From Eopsaltria australis (Eukaryota > Chordata > Aves > Passeriformes > Petroicidae), in assembly GCA_034509425.1 (NCBI GenBank), contig JAVTVJ010001219.1:248001-312000 (forward strand): a DNA stretch of 64,000 nucleotides, read 5' to 3'. Made by a program: the position numbers and the translations under genes. Below are positions 57,711 through 64,000 of the stretch, piece by piece; position 1 is the stretch's first letter, and each line of letters opens with the position of its first letter. A model generated the notes under the pieces. The model was not told where the DNA came from, searched no databases, and was given only the letters and a program-made list of their open reading frames with translations.

Positions 57711-60700
57711 GGCCCAGAGACCCCAGAGCCAGGAGCCTCAGCACCTCTCCTTTGTCAGGGGTGCCTCCAGCTGCCAGTGCTGGGCATGGTCAGGAAGTTC
57801 CTTGGGCAGTGTGTAAAATTCTTGTGAATTGTGGTTTGAATTTTTCCTGGGCACATTAGTGGCACCAGAGGTTAATATTAGCAGGCTGACCTGGATATGA
57901 GTAAGTCAGACATCCCCAATAAATGTCTGCTAACTGAAAACACAGACAAATTAGCACATGCTCCATTTCTTTCTAATGATGTGCTTTACTCTGGTCTCAG
58001 CTTCCCCACATGTGTCAGGAGCCAGCTGCACCTGGAGTCCTGTAAAGTAGGACTGGCCACCTCCCTTGTGTCACCTTCTCTGCAATGCTCCCATCCCAGC
58101 CTGGTCCTCTGAGCCACCAGGAGTGAGACCCTACAGGCAGAGAGATGCATAATTGATTTATTGGTAACACAATATAGTGCACGGAGCCAGGATTAAGTAA
58201 TGATCCTATTAAACACTCCTGGATGTAGTCATATTAGTGAGCTCTAAGTCAATCAATTATTTAAATACAATAATATTTAAATACACTGGGAATCCTGTGG
58301 TTATTACAGGGGCTGAGACCATGTTCATTAACAACAATAATAAATATTGTGGATACTCAGTTCTGTAAGGAAATTATTCTATGAGTTGTGAAAGCTGTGC
58401 AGGAACTGCATGGCTTGGAGGACATGAATATAGATCAGCAGGATTATTACACACACCAGCACCAAGGGACAAAATTAGTGTTTAAAATTCCCTGCAAAGA
58501 CAAAATGTAAAATACAAAAGCTTTTGCAATCATTCATAATAATGAAATTTTGATTAGAAAGCCAGGATCATGCATAAGTTACCACATCCACCCTCCAGGC
58601 CAAACAGTGTGTTGAATTAATTAATTCTGGTTGAGAATATTTTGGCTTTGTGGTGGATACAAGGGAGCACAATCCATCCAGGATACAGGTGGACCATGGG
58701 GCCTGAGTGTTGGGCTCTGGACCTAACCTGGAGGAGGACCAGGAGGAAGAGGAGGAGGAGGATGAGACAGTGACTGCCTGCTGAAAGCTGCCTCTCTGAA
58801 ACATCCTCCGTTGATGAGGACAGCAATCTTCCTTCAGGGCTTTCTGATTTTACATAGCAGGGAATATAGCGGAATATAAATTATTTAAGCAGGCAGAAGA
58901 TAATTAACTCTAATCAATCTGGACTCTGCCCAGGTTATAGCTCTGCAACAGCATTAATCTCACTAATTACTTAATATTACTAACACAGTTTTCAGTGAGT
59001 TCAACAATGCGTACAGTGAATCCAACATTGAGCAATAGATGTAAAGTGATTGATTCTGAGTTGAAAAGCCTTGTGGTACTGCAAATCTGACCATTTTATT
59101 AATCAAGTTATCACTTTTACGGCATTGAAGAAGTAGCAACTCAGTCTCATGGCTAAATTTTTTCATTGCAATGATGGGTTATTCTGGGATTGCATTAGAG
59201 GCTGTTATTTCAAAAACATTAAGAAAGAAGAATTTAGACTAATGGGATCTCTGGTAAATAGTTATTTAAATTATGGGGTGAGCACTGAGGTTAAAAGTCT
59301 GGTTTTGATTGAGGAATTGCAGCTTGTGTCTGGCTCTGAGGTGAACCACCCCATCAGAGGGGCTGGGCATGAATCCATACAGGAGTCTGGCTGGGAACAC
59401 AAGTGCTAGGCAAGGCTTTCCATCCTTCTCATGGTGCCTCTGCTCATGCCTTGGTCTCTGTGTGGTGGCATGTGGCCTGACACAGGCTCCTGTGCACCAG
59501 CTCCCATTGCTGTGAGGTGCAGCTCCCACTGGGACTGGGCTGGAGACGTGCCAGACAGGAAGGAAGGCAGGACTGAATCCACTCCCCTGTAAACACCAAC
59601 CAACGTTTCTGAAGCCACCAGACGACCCCGTCCGTTATTTTCCAGTCATTCTGCTGTGCAACTCACAGGAACCTTGGGAAATGAAAAGGTGAGAACACAT
59701 TATTGATTAATTACTTAGTCATCTCCAAACGGTTATTGACCCCAGGCACGACTTTGACAAATTACTCCTCAATTTTTGTGACTGATACACAGTTTGATTA
59801 ATGCCGTTTTACAGTACTCCTGTCAGAGGGTGACACACAATCTGATTCCAGTGCCTGGCAAAAGGCAGTGGTGTCATGTTCTCCATATCTGACGCCATTT
59901 GTAAATGGTCAACCAAGACATAATTAAGCAATGTGATATTTTGTTTGAAAGGAACACTGGGTTAATAAATTGAGCTGAAGGCGGAATATCAAGGTTATCT
60001 GATCAGACTGACACTGATCACTGTGAGCTGGTGCCCTTGCCATGCAGGGTGTCTGAACACTGAACCACCCAATATCAGTGTCAGGAGATTGATACTGGCT
60101 GATGACAAGGCTTTGCCCACCCAAGTGTCTGCCCTGCAGAGCCCCAGCACAGGGATGGCCCTGGGCAGAAACCCCTCCCACTTCAGCCCCACCTCTGCCT
60201 TTCTCGGAGCTGATACTGCTCCTGGGAAAAGGCAGGAGTGAGCTGTAGCACCCTGGGGTCTGGACAATATTTGGTTAATGTTTGGGTTTGGTTTTTCCAC
60301 CTTCACTTTGAATTGGAAACCTTGCGCAGCAGAGCCCAAGAAGTGCAAGCAGAGCAAACCTCCCATTTCCACCAGGAAATGTTAAAATCCTGTGCAAGAA
60401 AGGGGAAGATTAACGACCTGTGGCTACAGTGCCTGGAAGTCCTCATCTGCAGCCCTCTCTTTATCTTTAAATCCCCAAGAGCAGCACCTGTGGAGCGGGA
60501 CGGTGGGGCAGGGGAGGACAGGCTATCTCTAACAAATAGGACTAGGGATAACTGGGAGTGTTGGATGCTGCAAAAGGCCTTTCTTGTAGACCAGAAGGCA
60601 AGTGGCCTCATCAAGAAGAATTTCACACTATTTAAACAATAAAATCCCCACTGGCTGCCTGGGGAAAGTAGCCTTTTACAGTGGAAAAGTTGTGATGTGA

Positions 60701-60808
60701 CAACAGTGGCTATCAGGTGCTGTCCCCATAAAGACTCTGTGGAGAGCCAGATGGGCCAGTGTGTAAGGGTTCTTCACACACATTAATTACTTATCTGTGG
60801 CACATCCC

Positions 60809-60864
60809 TGCCTTGGAGCAAGGACTTGGAAATGTGTCACCAGATGTTGGGAATGAAAGAGAAC
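60809..60864 (+). repeat. 56-bp direct repeat, copy 1
   Basis: Starts TGCCTTGGAGCAAGGACTTG and ends GGGAATGAAAGAGAAC. Aligned without gaps to copy 2 at 61692-61747, 49 of 56 bases match by eye. Confidence 0.8.
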
Positions 60865-61691
60865 TAATCTGCCTCCCCTGGGTATCCCTGTTCCTGCCTC
60901 TGTCATTCAACCCAGCCCCTCCTGCCCTAGGCTGGCTGCTCCCTGATTCCCATCATTTGGGGGATTAGGCAGGGGTGGGTGCTGAGGGTCTCATCGCTGG
61001 TGCTCAGGCAGGTGGGTCTATGTCTGCCAGGACACAGCTGATGATTGATGCCACAGTTACCATTTCCAAATCGATATTCCTAGAAATGTCCATCACTCAT
61101 ACCCCACCCAGTGATTCTGCTTGTTTTCTCTCCACAGCAATCAATAATTTGCTTTTTAAACAAACCGGCTTTTTCTCCCTCAAGAACCATTTTCCCAAGT
61201 TCCCTCAGTGCTCCATGTACATTACATGTTTAACAAGGGTCATGCTCTGTGTTTTTCCCACAGAGTCCATGTGCAGAGGGTTTTTCCTGCTGCGTGTGCT
61301 CACCACGGGGTTGCTGATCAGGTGTTGGTGTGGTCACTCACTCCAGTGTGAGCTGTTTCTGCACCTTCATCTCTCGTGTTAGCACCTGTTCCATTGCAGA
61401 CCTCAGCTGGAAAGCTGATGCCTGGAGCAAGGAATCCAGGATGATGCACAGGGAATGGAGACTCTTCAAGGCAGCAAGGCTATTAATGAATATTTTAACT
61501 GCTTTGCTGGAATAAATTCTGCTTTAATGAAATAAAATGAAACCAGTGGCCTGGTGCAAAATGAGCACAAGGATGGAGCTTATGTCATATTGTAGTGTCT
61601 CAGTGGTGAGTTTTTAAAGAGAAGCTGCATTTCAGGCAGAGCTCTGGCTGTCGGATGGTTTTCCCTGTATCACTTCCAAATGCAGTACAGC

Positions 61692-61747
61692 TGCCTCGGA
61701 GCCAGGAGCTGGAGATGTGCCACCAGATGTTGGGAATTAAAGAGAAC
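61692..61747 (+). repeat. 56-bp direct repeat, copy 2
   Basis: Starts TGCCTCGGAGCCAGGAGCTG and ends GGGAATTAAAGAGAAC. It lies 883 bases downstream of copy 1 in the same orientation. The similarity fades on both sides. Confidence 0.8.
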
Positions 61748-63412
61748 AAGCAAATCTGTGTCTTAAAAAGAAGCCACTGTTATTTGGGATGGGGCTATGG
61801 GACTTGACATCAGGTTCCCTCTTCTATTAATCAGTATTTGTGTTGGGTTTAATTAGTTTTGATTGCAGTTTACAGATGTAAATGTGTCTCTTGTGGCATC
61901 TCCCTCACCTCCTGGGAATATGAAATGAGTGTTCAGTGTAACAGCATCAGAGCAATGCTCAGGAAGGAAAACAAGCAAAAGCGCTTCATGCGCATCCACA
62001 GATTTTCTGGTGATCTCCACCTCAGTCTGTGGTAATAAACAGAAGAGGGAGAAGATCCTCAAAAGAAGGGCAAGAAGAAAGGAGCCCCATCTTGATGCTC
62101 CTGGAAAGCAGTGTCTGATGCTCTGAGGAAAGGTGCAAGGACCGTCCCTGTGCCAATGTGAAGTCAGCAGGAGTTATGCATCAGGTTGTGCTTCACAGGA
62201 GGAATCACAGCTGTGCAGGGGGAACGCGTCCCATGAACAGCCCAGCAGGGACCCTGACGACACCTTGCATCAAGCTGTGAGGTCTCTCATGTCTGTCAGA
62301 TGAAGAAAAAATTCCTTTCCAGGAGGTTAATGTGCTTGATTCACCCCCTACAAGAATATCATCTTTCTTATTAGTGTTTGCCATTTTGTAGTTTAATTAA
62401 GGTCACCCAGTGGGCCTGTAAAGGACATCTTAATTAATAGCCTGCAATATCTGCCAGTGCCAGTCAGGCTTACTGTGGAATCAGTACCTCAGGAGAAGAG
62501 TGAGAATGGAGACTTGAGGCACACCTGGAGTTCTTCATCTGCAAGGAGATGTCGGTGCTGATTCCAATGAGCTCCTTGGTGTGACAGGAGCATCACGGCT
62601 CTGCCCATGGGTGCTGCGTGTCCCCAAGGAAGGTGCCATTTGATGTTGTCATCCCACATTTACACTTTGACATTTACTCCCAAACCATGAGACAGAGCAG
62701 AGGCCACCTCACCAGCCTGTAAATCAGGATGTGTGTGATCTAACAACCTGCTTGTGACTCAGCGCTGTACTCAGATCCATCTCTTGTGATATACGACTCA
62801 GCTTGCTGACTTATTTCGAGTCAGTCAAGTTCAGAGACAACCTATAACTCAGACACATCACGCATTCATCAGTGACACAGGACTTGGATAACTTGAGGAT
62901 AACTTCAGAATTAATTGTGTTACTTATGAAGTTGCTGACATGACTAATCAATTGCCACATGGCAAATAAATCAGTGAGACACCTGAGAAATTCATCGTCT
63001 TTTTTTCTTCAGTTATAAAACTTCACATGCCTTATAAATCAGATATTGGAATAGCTTGTTTTACATCGAACCCACACCTGGAAAATGGCTTTTTGGGGAG
63101 AATATATTTTTATGGAATATCTTGAACTGGTTAAAGGAGTTAAAGAAAATGTAAGGGCAGTGGGTTGAACATTTTGTTTTACAATCATTATCTGTGTGCA
63201 AGTAATGAACTCAGAACTTGCTACCGTCATGGCTCAGGGGTTCGGGTCAGTGCAGGGCACCGTGTTGTGTCCAGAGCAGAGGTGTGAGCCATCCCCTCTA
63301 TCCCCAATCCCCAATTCCCACCATCCTCATCCCAGAGATGAGCTCCTGCCTTAAGCCTGGGCTCTCAGCCAGAGCTGGGAAGATGTGCATGGAGTTGTCC
63401 TTCAGATCAAAT

Positions 63413-63534
63413 CAGGCTGGGTGAGGCTTGGGGCAATCTGGTCTAGTGGAAGGTGTCCCTGACCAGGGCAGGGGATGGAACCAGGTGAGTTTTAAAGCCC
63501 CTTTCAACCCAAACTGTTCTGGGGTTCTGTGGTA
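63413..63534 (+). mobile_element. CR1 LINE 3'-end fragment
   Basis: CAGGCTGGGTGAGGCTTGGG, CAATCTGGTCTAGTGGAAGG and TTTAAAGCCCCTTTCAACCC, ending in TTCTGGGGTTCTGTGG. Confidence 0.9.
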
Positions 63535-64000
63535 CTTCCCAGGCTGGACACAAAACACCCTTTCTCTGGAGCTCAGCAGTGCTGCTGTCATCCTCTCAGC
63601 CCCCTGCTCGCCAAGAGTAACAGATCTGCTCTTAATGATAATAACCAATACATTCAATGAAGAATCAGATTTTATTTAACGTGCAATTCACATTAGAGTC
63701 TGACACCTCTAGATTTATTAAAACAATTCTTGTACATTGACTTGGTACTGATTGATTCCTTGAAATGCATTTTAGTGCAGATTTAAAATCCCAACAAGAT
63801 AGACGTTTCCTATATCCTGCATTTAAACTGCTACAGATGCAATGTGTTCTTATCAGCAGGTGTCCCTTTAGAATACAGAATCACCCCCCTTTTGTTCTAT
63901 ATATAAAACGCATGGAAGAGATTATTCAGGATATATTTAAAGGATGGGTTTTTAAATGAATCTGTGGGCAATTTACCATAAATTACAGATGGAAATGTAA

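Larger units (their letters stand above)
57711..64000. other. Intergenic DNA, distal part
   Basis: No gene recognised. AT-rich, low-CpG blocks at about 58140-58620, 58860-59280, 59690-60000 and 62330-63200 look like candidate conserved non-coding DNA. A 56-bp direct repeat (60809 and 61692) and one CR1 fragment (63413-63534) are present. Confidence 0.6.

Noticed and set aside
52600..64000. Start of the next syntenic gene (SLC16A1 in the human order)
   Set aside because: No exon of a monocarboxylate transporter was recognised on either strand; it probably lies beyond the window.

Overview
This is a window of nuclear DNA from a vertebrate, almost certainly a bird. Intron-containing genes with vertebrate splice signals follow the order CAPZA1 - MOV10 - RHOC - PPM1J - TAFA3, which is the gene order of human chromosome 1p13. 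The only recognisable interspersed repeats are short 3'-end fragments of CR1 LINEs, the dominant avian element. No bacterial, viral, CRISPR, rRNA or tRNA feature was seen. The species cannot be fixed from the sequence.

Layout. 1-5120: the last six coding exons of CAPZA1 (+, actin capping) and its 3'UTR. 5990-12650: a complete compact MOV10 (+, RNA helicase, 21 coding exons, 966 aa) with a CpG-island promoter carrying an interferon-response-like element. 12990-22650: RHOC (-, small GTPase, 4 coding exons, 193 aa), convergent with MOV10, with a likely distant non-coding first exon in a CpG island near 22.1-22.65 kb. 23740-33150: PPM1J (-, PP2C-family phosphatase, 10 coding exons, 501 aa), in tandem with RHOC and with its own CpG-island first exon. 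38100-52590: TAFA3 (+, secreted 10-cysteine chemokine-like peptide, 134 aa), with a CpG-island first exon, a probable untranslated second exon and four coding exons over long introns. 52600-64000: intergenic DNA with AT-rich blocks, a minisatellite and CR1 fragments, and no gene seen.

The genes are neighbours by conserved synteny and do not form one pathway. All four genes whose 5' ends are in the window have a CpG-island start or a good candidate for one. Three of these islands (MOV10, RHOC, PPM1J) carry 5-bp GC-rich tandem repeats, and in PPM1J the repeat lies in an upstream frame that stays open into the coding sequence.

The exon models were assembled by hand. Every junction obeys GT-AG, the reading phase closes across each gene, and predicted lengths agree with the families. 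No wholly new biological system is evident. The most noteworthy signals are local: an old triplicated block of about 150 bp at 36.5-37.0 kb, the promoter pentamer repeats, the MOV10 interferon element and helicase motif II change, and the upstream ORFs of TAFA3.
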